A DNA stretch of 62,511 nt. Origin: Altererythrobacter sp. GTDB taxonomy: Bacteria > Pseudomonadota > Alphaproteobacteria > Sphingomonadales > Sphingomonadaceae. The notes beneath the pieces are model-generated. The model saw only the letters and a list, made by a program, of their open reading frames with translations, was not told the origin of the DNA and did no database searches. The stretch's first letter is position 1. Every line of letters begins with the position of its first letter. The position numbers and the translations under genes are program-made. This document shows, in pieces, positions 50,010-59,366 of this stretch. The stretch is taken from NCBI GenBank assembly GCA_031178065.1, contig JAPSJS010000014.1, forward strand, positions 1 through 62,511, written 5' to 3'.

Positions 50010-50274
50010 GCATGCCTGTTCTTGGCAGACGCGCGCACCTAGCGGGGGATCGGGGCGGGCGCAAGACGTAGGCGTCGCACGGGGCGGAGCGGATGTGGCA
50101 TGCCGCGTCAAAAGCGCTCCCGGGCGGCGCGGAGTTGTGGTAAGCAGGATGCAGGTGGCGGCGCTGCGCGGATCGGCATTCCCTGCGAACGCTGCCCCCA
50201 GGAGCCCCTTTCCGCCCCCCAAAACGCGTGGAAAGGGGCTTTTGCTTGGGGCCGGCGGCTGGCAAGCTCGCCCG

Positions 50275-51216
50275 ATGAGGACCACCGCCATCGCGCTCGG
50301 CGCCGCCGCGCTCGCACTCGCCCTTCCCGCAGCCGCGCAGAACGAGACCGACGCGCCGCCCAGCCCTGGCGACATCATCGCCGCGGCATCGGCGTCGGAG
50401 TGGATCGCCATCGCGCCCGAAGACCTGCTGGTGATGACGCTCGCGCCCAAGGCCGACGGCGATCCGCGGGAGGTCGTCATTCAACTCATGCCACCGCCCT
50501 TCAGCCAGGGGTGGGTGGAGAACATCCGCACCCTCGCCCGCGCTGAGTGGTACGACGGTATCGCCGTGACCCGCGTGCAGGACAACTACGTCGTCCAGTG
50601 GGGCGATCCGAACGGGGATGACGAAGCCAGAGCGAAGCCTTTGCCCAAGGGTTTGTCCTCCACCAGCGAGACGGAGTATCTGTCCGAGCGGCGCAGGAGT
50701 GAGACGACCTGGCTCAAGACTGCTACCGAATCCTATGCGCCGCACCACGGCTTCTTCGCAGGCTGGCCGATCGCCTGGAATGCCGGCAACGCCTGGCCCG
50801 TCCACTGCTACGGTATGGTCGGGGTCGGGCGCGGGATGTCGCCCGACACGGGATCGGGCGCGGAGCTCTACACGGTCATCGGCCATGCGCCGCGCCATCT
50901 CGACCGCAATATCGCGCTCGTCGGGCGCGTGGTGGAGGGGATCGAGCACCTCTCCAGCCTGCCCCGCGGCACCGGGCCGCTCGGCTTCTACGAGGATCCG
51001 GCGCAGAACGTGCCGATCGTCTCGATCCGCGTCGCGGGCGACTTGCCGGAAGGCGAGCGGCCGCGGTTCGAATATCTTTCGACCGAGGGCGAAACTTTCG
51101 CGCGCTACGCGGACGCCCGCGCCAACCGGCGCGATCCGTTCTTCATCGTGCCCGCGGGCGGTGCGGACATCTGCAATGTTCCGGTGCCCGTACGGCAGGT
51201 ATCCAAAGGCGGCTAA
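50275..51216 (+). CDS. peptidyl-prolyl cis-trans isomerase, cyclophilin-like, secreted
   Basis: 313 residues from the ATG at 50275; a longer frame runs back across the tRNA and is an artefact. A signal peptide (MRTTAIALGAAALALALPAAAQ) is followed by a cyclophilin-type fold recognisable in its later half: YGMVGVGRGMSPDTGSGAEL, then NIALVGRVVEGIEHLSSLPR, the region around the G-x-V-x-x-G-x-x-V turn. It differs from compact cyclophilins by a longer N-terminal part and a C-terminal extension. It should assist folding in the periplasm. First core gene right of tRNA-Ser. Confidence 0.8.
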   Translation: MRTTAIALGAAALALALPAAAQNETDAPPSPGDIIAAASASEWIAIAPEDLLVMTLAPKADGDPREVVIQLMPPPFSQGWVENIRTLARAEWYDGIAVTRVQDNYVVQWGDPNGDDEARAKPLPKGLSSTSETEYLSERRRSETTWLKTATESYAPHHGFFAGWPIAWNAGNAWPVHCYGMVGVGRGMSPDTGSGAELYTVIGHAPRHLDRNIALVGRVVEGIEHLSSLPRGTGPLGFYEDPAQNVPIVSIRVAGDLPEGERPRFEYLSTEGETFARYADARANRRDPFFIVPAGGADICNVPVPVRQVSKGG

Positions 51217-51223
51217 GCTCAGC

Positions 51224-51589
51224 CTAGAGCCGCTGCATCAGTTCGATGCGGTTGCCGAACGGATCGGCGATGTCGCCGCGGACGTAGCCCTCGAGCGGCT
51301 TGCCCGGAGTGAACGTCACTCCGGCCGCTTCGAGCTGCGCGGCGAAACGCTCAAGATCGTCCACCAGCAGCGCCGGATGCGCCTTGTGCGCCGGGCTGAA
51401 TTCGCGCTCGACTCCGAGATGGATGTTCGCGCCGCCGCCCACGAACCAGCAGCCCCCGCTCGCCGCGAGATGCGCGGGCTTGGGCACTTCCTCCAGGCCG
51501 AGCACGCCGGCGTAGAAGGTGCGTGCCACAGGCTCCTCCCCCGCCGGCATGGAGACCTGCACGTGGTCGATGCCGATCACGTGTCCCAT
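51224..51589 (-). CDS. VOC-family (glyoxalase-like) protein
   Basis: 121 residues from the ATG at 51589, which overlaps the rsh stop (ATGA). IGIDHVQVSMPAGEEPVART, then FYAGVLGLEEVP is the usual VOC start with a metal-ligand histidine, and GDIADPFGNRIELMQ at the end supplies the conserved glutamate. Two beta-alpha-beta repeats make a single-module protein that probably forms a dimer. Substrate unknown. Confidence 0.88.
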   Translation of the reverse strand: MGHVIGIDHVQVSMPAGEEPVARTFYAGVLGLEEVPKPAHLAASGGCWFVGGGANIHLGVEREFSPAHKAHPALLVDDLERFAAQLEAAGVTFTPGKPLEGYVRGDIADPFGNRIELMQRL

Positions 51590-53676
51590 CAGATCCGCTC
51601 CGCCTGGGCGACGGCGTCGCTGGCGCGCAGCGCGCTGATGATGCGGGTAAGGTGCGCAAGGTCGTGCACCTCGAGATCGAGCTCGTAGGTCTGGAACGGG
51701 CTGTCGCGCTGCGTCTGGTCGAGCGCGACGACGTTGGCGAGGTTCTGCGCGAAGATCGCCGCCATGTCCGCCAGCGTCCCGGGCCGGTCGTAGAGGATCA
51801 CCCGCAGCCGCCCGACCGCACCCTGCGAGCGCTTGCCCCATGACAGGTCGAGCCAGTCCGAATCGATTCCGCTCGCCAACTCGAAGCAGTCGATCGCGTG
51901 AACCTCCACCCCTTCGCCCGGCTTGCGCAGGCCGACGATGCGGTCGCCCGGAACCGGATGGCAGCACTTGGCAAGCTGGAAGCCGACCCCGGGGGTGAGG
52001 CCGCGGATGGAGATGGCCCGCTCCCTCGCCGGCCACTCGGCATCCGCGATCTGGGCGGTGGAGCCGGGCACGAGCGCCTCCATTACCTCACGATCGTCGA
52101 CCTTGGCCGCGCCGATCGCGTACATCAGATCTTCCTCGTCCTCCAACTCCAGCCGGGCGACGGCATCGCGGATCGCCTTCTTGCCGATCTTGGCCGGAAC
52201 GCGCGCCGCGATCTCGTCGAACAGCTTGCGGCCGATCTCGGCCACTTCGGCCCGTTCCTTGAGGCGCACGGCGCGGCGGACCGCTGCGCGCGCCTTGCCG
52301 GTGACGACGAAGCCGAGCCACGAGAGTTGCGGCTCGGCATTCTTGCTCTTGATGATCTCGACCACGTCGCCGTTCTCGAGTTGCGTGCGCAGCGGCACGT
52401 GCCGGCCGTTGATCTTGGCGCCGACTGTCTGCGCGCCGAGATCCGTGTGGACCGCGAAGGCGAAGTCGACCGGGGTCGCGCCGATCGGAAGTTGGAACAG
52501 CGAACCCTTGGGCGTGAACGCGAAGATGCGATCCTGATAGATCGCCATGCGCGTATGCTCGAGCAGTTCCTCGGCGTCGTGGCTGGCGTCGACGATCTCG
52601 ATCAGGTCGCGCAGCCAGCCGACTTGCCCGTCGGGCCGGTCCGCCTGCTTGTAGGCCCAGTGCGCGGCAAGGCCGAACTCGTTGGTGCGGTGCATCTCAC
52701 GCGTGCGGATCTGCACTTCCACGCGCATCGAGTTCTCGTAGATCAGCGAGGTGTGGATCGAGCGGTAGCCGTTGGTCTTGGGCGTCGAGATGTAGTCCTT
52801 GAACCGGCCGGGAATGAACTGCCAAGTCGTGTGGAGCACGCCGATCGCGGCGTAGCAGTCCGCCTCACTCTCGCAGATCACGCGGAAGGCCATGATGTCG
52901 CTCACCTGCTCGAACGGCATGTGGCGCTCGGCCATCTTGCGCCAGATCGAATAGGGATGCTTCTCCCGGCCCGAGACTTCGACCTTGAGCCCGGCTTCGG
53001 CAAGCGCCTGCTTGATCGCCAGCGCGATCGCATCGACCTGCCCGCCGCCCTGCTTGCGGATCTCCTCCAGCCGACCGGTGATCGTCCGGTAGGCTTCGGG
53101 CTCGAGCTGCTCGAAGGCAAGGAGCTGCATTTCGCGCATGTATTCGTACATGCCCACCCGCTCCGCCAGCGGAGCATAGATATCCATCGTCTCGCGCGCG
53201 ATTCGGCGGCGCTTCTCCGGACTTTTGATAAAATGGAGCGTGCGCATGTTGTGCAGCCGGTCGCCGAGCTTGACCAGCAGCACGCGGATGTCCTCGCTCA
53301 TCGCCAGCAGGAACTTGCGCAGGTTCTCGGCCGCGCGCTCGTTCTCGGGCATCGCCTCGATCTTGGACAGCTTGGTGACGCCGTCGACCAGCCGCGCGAC
53401 ATCGGGGCCGAAATGTTCCTCGACGTCCTCGATCGTCGCCAGCGTATCCTCCACCGTGTCGTGGAGCAAAGCGGTGACGATCGTCTCCTGATCGAGCTGG
53501 AGATCGGTCATCAACCCGGCGACCTCTACCGGGTGGCTGAAATAGGGATCGCCGCTGGCCCGCTTCTGCGTGCCGTGCTTCTGCACGGTGTAGACATAGG
53601 CGCGGTTGAGCAACGCCTCGTCGGCGTCGGGGTCGTACTCCTTGACCCGTTCCACAAGTTCGTACTGGCGCAGCAT
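51589..53676 (-). CDS. rsh: bifunctional (p)ppGpp synthetase/hydrolase (RelA/SpoT homologue)
   Basis: 695 residues. The hydrolase HD domain has YFSHPVEVAGLM and LLHDTVEDTLATIEDV (HD at about 71-72), intact for (p)ppGpp breakdown. The synthetase domain has YSIWRKMAER, then AFRVICESEADCYAAIG and TNGYRSIHTSLIYE. The TGS domain (FTPKGSLFQLPIGATPVDFA) and the C-terminal ACT domain (VILYDRPGTLADMAAIFAQN) follow. It controls the stringent response in the cytoplasm. Alphaproteobacteria usually have a single long enzyme of this kind. It diverges from cydA. Confidence 0.97.
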   Translation of the reverse strand: MLRQYELVERVKEYDPDADEALLNRAYVYTVQKHGTQKRASGDPYFSHPVEVAGLMTDLQLDQETIVTALLHDTVEDTLATIEDVEEHFGPDVARLVDGVTKLSKIEAMPENERAAENLRKFLLAMSEDIRVLLVKLGDRLHNMRTLHFIKSPEKRRRIARETMDIYAPLAERVGMYEYMREMQLLAFEQLEPEAYRTITGRLEEIRKQGGGQVDAIALAIKQALAEAGLKVEVSGREKHPYSIWRKMAERHMPFEQVSDIMAFRVICESEADCYAAIGVLHTTWQFIPGRFKDYISTPKTNGYRSIHTSLIYENSMRVEVQIRTREMHRTNEFGLAAHWAYKQADRPDGQVGWLRDLIEIVDASHDAEELLEHTRMAIYQDRIFAFTPKGSLFQLPIGATPVDFAFAVHTDLGAQTVGAKINGRHVPLRTQLENGDVVEIIKSKNAEPQLSWLGFVVTGKARAAVRRAVRLKERAEVAEIGRKLFDEIAARVPAKIGKKAIRDAVARLELEDEEDLMYAIGAAKVDDREVMEALVPGSTAQIADAEWPARERAISIRGLTPGVGFQLAKCCHPVPGDRIVGLRKPGEGVEVHAIDCFELASGIDSDWLDLSWGKRSQGAVGRLRVILYDRPGTLADMAAIFAQNLANVVALDQTQRDSPFQTYELDLEVHDLAHLTRIISALRASDAVAQAERI

Positions 53677-53813
53677 CGCAGCGACGATGTGAGGATTACG
53701 CGTGTCGCCGCAAGTGTTTTCGCGAAGTTTGGGAAACTTGCACCGCGCGCAACTGCTGTTTCCCCGAATGGCGATATACGGCGCGGTAGATCTCGGCTAG
53801 GCTCTCAGCCGCG

Positions 53814-55256
53814 ATGTTGCAGGACCTCGACGCCATCCTCCTCGCGCGGATCCAGTTCGCCTTTACGGTGAGCTTCCACTTCTTTTTTCCGGCTTTCTCA
53901 ATCGGGCTCGCGAGCTATCTCGCGGTGCTGGAGGGGCTGTGGCTCAAGACGGGCGAGCAGCGCTACCACGACCTGTTCAAGTACTGGCTGAAGATCTTCG
54001 CCGTCACTTTCGCAATGGGCGTCGTCTCCGGCATCGTGCTGTCCTACCAGTTCGGGACGAACTGGGCGGTCTTCTCGGACCGCGCCGGGCCGGTGATCGG
54101 GCCGCTGATGGCCTACGAAGTGCTGACCGCCTTCTTCCTCGAGGCGGGGTTCCTCGGCGTCATGCTGTTCGGGATGGAGAAGGTCGGGCGCAAGCTGCAC
54201 TTCGCGGCGACCTGCATGGTCGCGCTCGGCACCTTCGTCTCGGCCTTCTGGATCCTCAGCGTCAACTCGTGGATGCAGACGCCGACCGGGTTCGTGATGG
54301 GGGCCAACGGCCAGTTCCTGCCGGGCGAGAGCTGGTGGGACATCGTCTTCAATCCCAGCTTCCCCTACCGCCTCGTACACACGGTGATCGCAGCCTACCT
54401 GACCACGGCCTTCGTCGTGGGCGGGGTCGGCGCCTGGCATCTGCTCAAGGACCGCACCAATCCCCACGCGCGGACGATGTTCTCGATGGCGATGTGGATG
54501 GCCGCGATCGTCGCGCCGATCCAGATCCTCGCGGGCGACCTGCACGGGCTCAACACGCTCGAGCACCAGCCGGCCAAGATCATGGCGATGGAGGGGCATT
54601 TCGAAAGCCACCCCAATGGGGCGCCGCTGATCCTGTTCGGCATTCCCGACAGCGAGGAAGAGACGGTCCACTATGCGGTGGAGATTCCCAAGGCCTCCTC
54701 GCTGATCCTCAAGCACGATCCGGACGCGCCGCTCGCCGGGCTCGACACGATTCCCGAGGAGGACCGGCCGCCGGTCGCCGTCGTGTTCTGGTCCTTCCGG
54801 GTGATGGTCGGGATCGGCCTCGCCATGCTCGGGATCGGCATGTGGAGCCTTCTCGCGCGGGCGCGCCGCAAGCTTTACGACTGGCGCTGGCTTCACCGCG
54901 CGGCGCTGGTCATGGGCCCGTCGGGCTTCGCCGCGGTGCTCGCCGGATGGATCACCACCGAGGTCGGGCGCCAGCCGTGGACGATCTACGGGCTGCTGCG
55001 CACCGCCGACAGCGCCAGCCCGCTCGACGCGCCGGCAGTGGCGACGTCGCTCGTCGCGTTCATCGTCGTCTACTTCGCGGTGTTCGGGGCTGGCACCTGG
55101 TATATCCTCAGGCTGATGAGCAAGTCGCCGATGCCTGGCGAACGCGGGGTCAAACACGGGGAGAAAGGGCCGATCCGCACTTCCGGCATCACCCCGGGGC
55201 CGACGCAGAATCCGGGGCGGCGTGAGACCATTCCGGACGGACAGGACGAGGCATGA
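53814..55256 (+). CDS. cydA: cytochrome bd-type ubiquinol oxidase subunit I, cyanide-insensitive type
   Basis: 480 residues with nine hydrophobic segments. Haem and quinol features are visible: FAFTVSFHFFFPAFSIGLAS with a histidine haem ligand near residue 22, LMAYEVLTAFFLEAGFLGVM with the conserved glutamates, and the Q-loop motif HQPAKIMAMEGHFES. The Q-loop is short (about 60 residues), the CIO type. It oxidises ubiquinol and reduces O2 at the inner membrane. It overlaps cydB by four bases (ATGA). Confidence 0.96.
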   Translation: MLQDLDAILLARIQFAFTVSFHFFFPAFSIGLASYLAVLEGLWLKTGEQRYHDLFKYWLKIFAVTFAMGVVSGIVLSYQFGTNWAVFSDRAGPVIGPLMAYEVLTAFFLEAGFLGVMLFGMEKVGRKLHFAATCMVALGTFVSAFWILSVNSWMQTPTGFVMGANGQFLPGESWWDIVFNPSFPYRLVHTVIAAYLTTAFVVGGVGAWHLLKDRTNPHARTMFSMAMWMAAIVAPIQILAGDLHGLNTLEHQPAKIMAMEGHFESHPNGAPLILFGIPDSEEETVHYAVEIPKASSLILKHDPDAPLAGLDTIPEEDRPPVAVVFWSFRVMVGIGLAMLGIGMWSLLARARRKLYDWRWLHRAALVMGPSGFAAVLAGWITTEVGRQPWTIYGLLRTADSASPLDAPAVATSLVAFIVVYFAVFGAGTWYILRLMSKSPMPGERGVKHGEKGPIRTSGITPGPTQNPGRRETIPDGQDEA

Positions 55257-56251
55257 TCGATCTCTCGCTCATCTGGGCGTTCATCATCGCCTTCGCGGTC
55301 TTCGCCTACGTGGTGATGGACGGGTTCGATCTCGGCATCGGCATCCTCTTCCCGAGCTTCAGTGTCGGCGAGGAGCGCGACAGCGCGATGAACTCGATCG
55401 CGCCGGTGTGGGACGGGAACGAGACCTGGTTGGTGCTCGGCGGCGGCGGGTTGATGGCGGCCTTTCCCCTCGCTTACGCGATCGTCCTTCCTGCGACCTA
55501 CCCGCTGATCATCGCGATGCTTCTGGGCCTCGTGTTCCGCGGCGTGGCGTTCGAGTTCCGCTGGCGCGATCCCGCGCATCGCCCGCTGTGGGATCTCGCC
55601 TTCACTGTCGGCTCGTTCGTTGCCGCGCTGAGCCAGGGCATGGTGCTCGGCGCGCTGCTGCAGGGGGTCGATGTGGCGGGCCGCGCCTACGCCGGAAGCT
55701 GGTGGGATTGGCTGACGCCCTATACATTGCTGACCGGCCTCGGCACGGTCGCCGGCTATGCGCTGCTCGGCAGCACCTGGCTGATCTGGAAGCTCGAGGG
55801 GCCGGCGCAGGACCATGCCCGGCGGATGGCCGTCCGCGCCGCAATCGCCACGCTGGCGCTGCTGGCGGCGGTCAGTGTCTATACCGTATTCCTCGAGGGG
55901 CAGTATTTCGACCGCTGGTTCTCGATGCCGAGCGTGCTGTTCGCCGCCAACGTCCCGCTGCTGACCGCGATCATCGCCTTTCTGCTGTTCCGCGGCCTGG
56001 CGAAAGGCTGGGAAGCCGCGCCGTTCTGGCTCTCGCTGGCGCTGTTCTTCCTCGGCATGGCGGGGCTCGGGGTGTCGATGTTCCCCTACATCGTGCCCGA
56101 CCAGGTAACGATCTGGGATGCCGCAGCGCCCGAGAGCAGCCAGATATTCATGCTGATCGGCGTCGGCATCACGATGCCGCTGATCCTCGCCTATACCGGC
56201 TGGGCCTACTGGATCTTCCGCGGCAAGGTCGGCCACGAAGGTTACCACTGA
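55253..56251 (+). CDS. cydB: cytochrome bd-type ubiquinol oxidase subunit II
   Basis: 332 residues with about eight transmembrane helices. It begins MIDLSLIWAFIIAFAVFAYV and has VMDGFDLGIGILFP, the family signature, and WDGNETWLVLGGGGLMAAFP. It forms the oxidase heterodimer with CydA and overlaps the next small gene by one base. Confidence 0.97.
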   Translation: MIDLSLIWAFIIAFAVFAYVVMDGFDLGIGILFPSFSVGEERDSAMNSIAPVWDGNETWLVLGGGGLMAAFPLAYAIVLPATYPLIIAMLLGLVFRGVAFEFRWRDPAHRPLWDLAFTVGSFVAALSQGMVLGALLQGVDVAGRAYAGSWWDWLTPYTLLTGLGTVAGYALLGSTWLIWKLEGPAQDHARRMAVRAAIATLALLAAVSVYTVFLEGQYFDRWFSMPSVLFAANVPLLTAIIAFLLFRGLAKGWEAAPFWLSLALFFLGMAGLGVSMFPYIVPDQVTIWDAAAPESSQIFMLIGVGITMPLILAYTGWAYWIFRGKVGHEGYH

Positions 56252-56382
56252 TGGACGAGATCGGCCGCAGCGCCGATCGGCGGCCGCTGTGGCAGCGACT
56301 CGCCTGGCTCGCCGCGATCTGGGTTGCCAGCGTGGCGGTGCTCGGCGCGGTGGCTTGGGTACTGAGGCTGTGGATCGCCTGA
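56251..56382 (+). CDS. DUF2474 small subunit of the bd oxidase
   Basis: 43 residues: a cytoplasmic RSADRRPLWQRLAW and one transmembrane helix (LAAIWVASVAVLGAVAWVLR). The ATG shares its A with the cydB stop (TGATG). This is the usual tiny third gene of cyanide-insensitive bd operons and probably stabilises the complex like CydX. Confidence 0.9.
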   Translation: MDEIGRSADRRPLWQRLAWLAAIWVASVAVLGAVAWVLRLWIA

Positions 56383-56488
56383 CGAGGGGTGCGGTCCTGA
56401 CGCCCCGCCACCCTCTCCCGTGATCCTCCGCCATCATTCCAGCGCACGCTGAGTGACGGGAAATGGGTGACGGCACCGAATTTGGCCG

Positions 56489-58390
56489 TCACTCCTTCCA
56501 GCCGACCACCTTGTCCACGCTCCCGCGGGTCACGGCGTGATAGCTGGGGCGGGTCTTGGCGTAGATGCGCTGGGCGATCGGCTGGCCCCATTCGCCTTCC
56601 TCCATCAGCGTGGCGAAGAGGGGGCGGACGAACTTGGCGCGGCCGACTTCGGCGAGAAACGCCTCGGCCTTGGGCACCGCGGGCTCGTAACGGTTGGCGA
56701 GCGCCAGTTCGAGCCACAGGAACAGCTCCTCGTTGTTGCCGGTGCCCGCCAGGCCGAGCTGCCGGTCGAGCTGCGCGAGCTCTTCCGCCGAAAGTTGCTG
56801 CGGCAGCTTCCGCAGGAAGCGCTGCCGCTCGGCCGAGCTCCATCCGCGCCACACGCCCGCCGCCGGAATCGCGCGGTTCGCGCCGTAGGCTGCCGCGGCC
56901 GCGTCGACCGTCGCGAACGCCGCTGGATCGGGCCGCGCGACATTGGCGGGCAGGCCCGGCTCGTAGATCCATTCGCGCAAACGCAGTCGCTCGGCCTCCG
57001 CCGCACCGCCGGCGAGATTCTTGCGCATGTCCTCGTAGATCATCGCCGAGGTTGCGGGCTCGAACGCATGGTTGTCGAACCACTGGCGCAGCCAGGCGTC
57101 GAAGCGTTCGCGCCCGACCTCCCGCTCCAGCGTGCGCAGGAAGGCCGCGCCCTTGTCGTAGACGATTGCGCTGCCCGCGCTGTCGGTGCCGTCGGGCTGA
57201 TGCAGCGCAGTGCCCGGCGCATCGGCGCCGACCTCGGCCAGCGTCTCCTCGATCGCGGCGAAGCTCAGCGCGGCTTCCTGCTCGGCGCGCTTCTCGCCGT
57301 AGATCTCCTCGATGATGCGGTTCTCGAAATAGGAGGTCACCCCTTCGTTGAGCCAGCTGTCGGCCCAGACCGCGTTGGTGACGAGATTGCCCGACCACGA
57401 ATGGGCCAGCTCGTGTGCGACGAGGCCCGTCAGGCTGCGGTCCCCGGCGATGAAGGTCGGGGTGAGGAAAGTCATGACCGGGTTTTCCATCCCGCCGAAC
57501 GGGAAGGCCGGCGGCAGGACGATCATGTCGTAGCGACCCCAGCGGTAGGGGCCGTAGAGCGCCTCGGCCTCCTCCACCATGTCCTCGGTGTCGGCGACTT
57601 CCCAGTGCGCGCGATCGAGGATCGCCGGCTCGGCCCAGACGCCGGTGCGCGGGCCGATCGCGCGGAAATCGATATCGCCCGCGGCGATCGCGATCAGGTA
57701 GGGCGCGACCGGCTTGTCCATCAGGAAGCGGAACGCGCGGCGACCGTTACCAAGGTCCTCCGGCTCACCCTGGAGAATGCCCGACATGACCACGTCGAGC
57801 GGCTTGGGCGCAGTCACCCGCGCTTCCCAGGTCTGGCGGATGCCGGGGCTGTCCTGCGTCGGGATCCAGCTCCGGTTGTGGATCGCCTGGCCCTGGCTGA
57901 ACAGGAACGGATGCTCGCCGCCCGCGGTCTGCTCGGGATCGAGCCACTGGAGCGCGCTCGCCTGCGGGTTGGCGGTGTAGGAGATGACGATGCGGCGCGC
58001 GTTTCCGATCGTGATCGTCAGCGGCGCCCCCTTGCCCTCCACGCGCTCGCCGACTTCGAAGCCGAGCTCGTTGCCGCGTGCGTCGGTGACACGGCTGACC
58101 TGCAGGCCGTCGCTGTCGAGCACGATCTGCGAGGCATCGGGCCGCGCGAGGATGTCGAGCGTGGCCGTGCCGCCGACGCTGTCACGTTCGAAATCGAGCG
58201 CGAGATCGAGCGCCACATGGGTCACCCGTGCGACCTGCGGCTGCGCGAAGGTCGCGCTGTCCACCGCGTCGGGCGTGGTCAGGATCGGCGCGACCATGCG
58301 CTCGGCCGAGGCGGCCGGCGGCTGCGCCTCCATCGTCGTGCAGGCAGTGGTGGCAAGAAGCAGCGAAAGCGCGGCGGCGATGGGGCGCAT
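56489..58390 (-). CDS. M1-family zinc aminopeptidase, probable lipoprotein
   Basis: 633 residues from the ATG at 58390; the frame is open further upstream but only overlaps hemF in antiphase. The signal sequence MRPIAAALSLLLATTAC suggests a lipoprotein with Cys17. Hallmarks are FGGMENP (298-304, substrate exopeptidase motif), HELAH (326-330) and the glutamate of WLNEGVTSYFE (349), which together bind zinc. A C-terminal leukotriene-A4-hydrolase-like helical domain completes the enzyme. It should remove N-terminal residues from peptides in the envelope. Confidence 0.95.
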   Translation of the reverse strand: MRPIAAALSLLLATTACTTMEAQPPAASAERMVAPILTTPDAVDSATFAQPQVARVTHVALDLALDFERDSVGGTATLDILARPDASQIVLDSDGLQVSRVTDARGNELGFEVGERVEGKGAPLTITIGNARRIVISYTANPQASALQWLDPEQTAGGEHPFLFSQGQAIHNRSWIPTQDSPGIRQTWEARVTAPKPLDVVMSGILQGEPEDLGNGRRAFRFLMDKPVAPYLIAIAAGDIDFRAIGPRTGVWAEPAILDRAHWEVADTEDMVEEAEALYGPYRWGRYDMIVLPPAFPFGGMENPVMTFLTPTFIAGDRSLTGLVAHELAHSWSGNLVTNAVWADSWLNEGVTSYFENRIIEEIYGEKRAEQEAALSFAAIEETLAEVGADAPGTALHQPDGTDSAGSAIVYDKGAAFLRTLEREVGRERFDAWLRQWFDNHAFEPATSAMIYEDMRKNLAGGAAEAERLRLREWIYEPGLPANVARPDPAAFATVDAAAAAYGANRAIPAAGVWRGWSSAERQRFLRKLPQQLSAEELAQLDRQLGLAGTGNNEELFLWLELALANRYEPAVPKAEAFLAEVGRAKFVRPLFATLMEEGEWGQPIAQRIYAKTRPSYHAVTRGSVDKVVGWKE

Positions 58391-58464
58391 GGGTCTCTCC
58401 CGGATTGCGGTTATCAGGTTCGCATATCGGCGCAGGCGGGTGGTGCCAAGCGCCGGACTGAAGT

Positions 58465-59319
58465 TCAGCTCCACACCGCTTCGGGCGGCAGGCTCATCAG
58501 AATGGCGTCGATGTTGCCCCCGGTCTTGAGGCCGAACAGCGTGCCGCGGTCGTAGACGAGGTTGAACTCGGCATAGCGGCCGCGCCATTCGAGCTGGCGG
58601 TACTTGTCCTCGAGCGTGAACTCCGCACCCATCCGGCGGCGGACAATGGCCGGGAACACGTCGAGGAAGGCGCTGCCCACGTCCTGCGTGAAGATAAAGT
58701 TGCGCTCCCACGCGGCTTCGTCGGCGCATTCGAGGTGATCGTAGAAGATGCCGCCCACCCCGCGGTGGACGCCGCGGTGGGGAATGAAGAAATAGTCGTC
58801 GGCCCACTTCTTGAAGCGTTCGTAGTAGGTCGGATTGTGACGCGCGCAGACCGCGCGGAAGGCGGCGTGGAATGCTTCGGTGTCGTCGTCGTAGGGGATC
58901 GGCGGGTTGAGGTCCGCGCCGCCGCCGAACCAGGCCTTTGCGGTCGTCAGGAAGCGCGTGTTCATGTGCACCGCCGGCACGTGCGGGTTCGCCATGTGGG
59001 CGACGAGGCTGATGCCGGTTGCGGTGAACTCCGGGTTTTCCTCCGCGCCGTGGATCGTGCGGGCGAACTCGGGCGCGAAACGACCGTGGACGGTGGAGAC
59101 GTTGACCCCGACCTTCTCGAACACCTTGCCCTTCATCACTCCGCGGACGCCGCCGCCGGGCTCGGCGTTGCCCTCCTCCTCCCGCTGCCACGGGGTGTAC
59201 TCGAACGCCGCGTCGGAGCCCGCCTCGCGCTCGATCGCTTCGAACTCGCCGCAGATGCGGTCGCGCAGGTCCTCGAACCAGTTTTTCGCGCGGGCGGTGT
59301 GGGGTTGCCAGTCGGTCAT
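58465..59319 (-). CDS. hemF: oxygen-dependent coproporphyrinogen III oxidase
   Basis: 284 residues, the usual length. Family sequence is continuous: GGGVRGVMKGKVFEKVGVNV, then PHVPAVHMNTRFLTTAKAWF, GGGADLNPPIPYDDDTEAFH, HRGVHRGVGGIFYDHLE and FNLVYDRGTLFGLKTGGNID. It converts coproporphyrinogen III to protoporphyrinogen IX with O2 in haem synthesis. Diverges from pdeM. Confidence 0.98.
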   Translation of the reverse strand: MTDWQPHTARAKNWFEDLRDRICGEFEAIEREAGSDAAFEYTPWQREEEGNAEPGGGVRGVMKGKVFEKVGVNVSTVHGRFAPEFARTIHGAEENPEFTATGISLVAHMANPHVPAVHMNTRFLTTAKAWFGGGADLNPPIPYDDDTEAFHAAFRAVCARHNPTYYERFKKWADDYFFIPHRGVHRGVGGIFYDHLECADEAAWERNFIFTQDVGSAFLDVFPAIVRRRMGAEFTLEDKYRQLEWRGRYAEFNLVYDRGTLFGLKTGGNIDAILMSLPPEAVWS

Positions 59320-59366
59320 GGTGCGAATCCCTTGCCAAGCCGAATCCGCTACGGCAAGAGCGGTCC

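Noticed and set aside
49888-50274. N-terminal extension of the peptidyl-prolyl isomerase frame (starts MKKLALQKGEMAEREGFEPS)
   Set aside because: It runs through tRNA-Ser on the opposite strand; AEREGFEPSIR is a well-known false translation of a tRNA-Ser 3' end.
51898-55157. 657-codon frame opposite rsh and 419-codon frame opposite cydA
   Set aside because: Both lie fully antisense to well-recognised core genes and have shadow-like composition.
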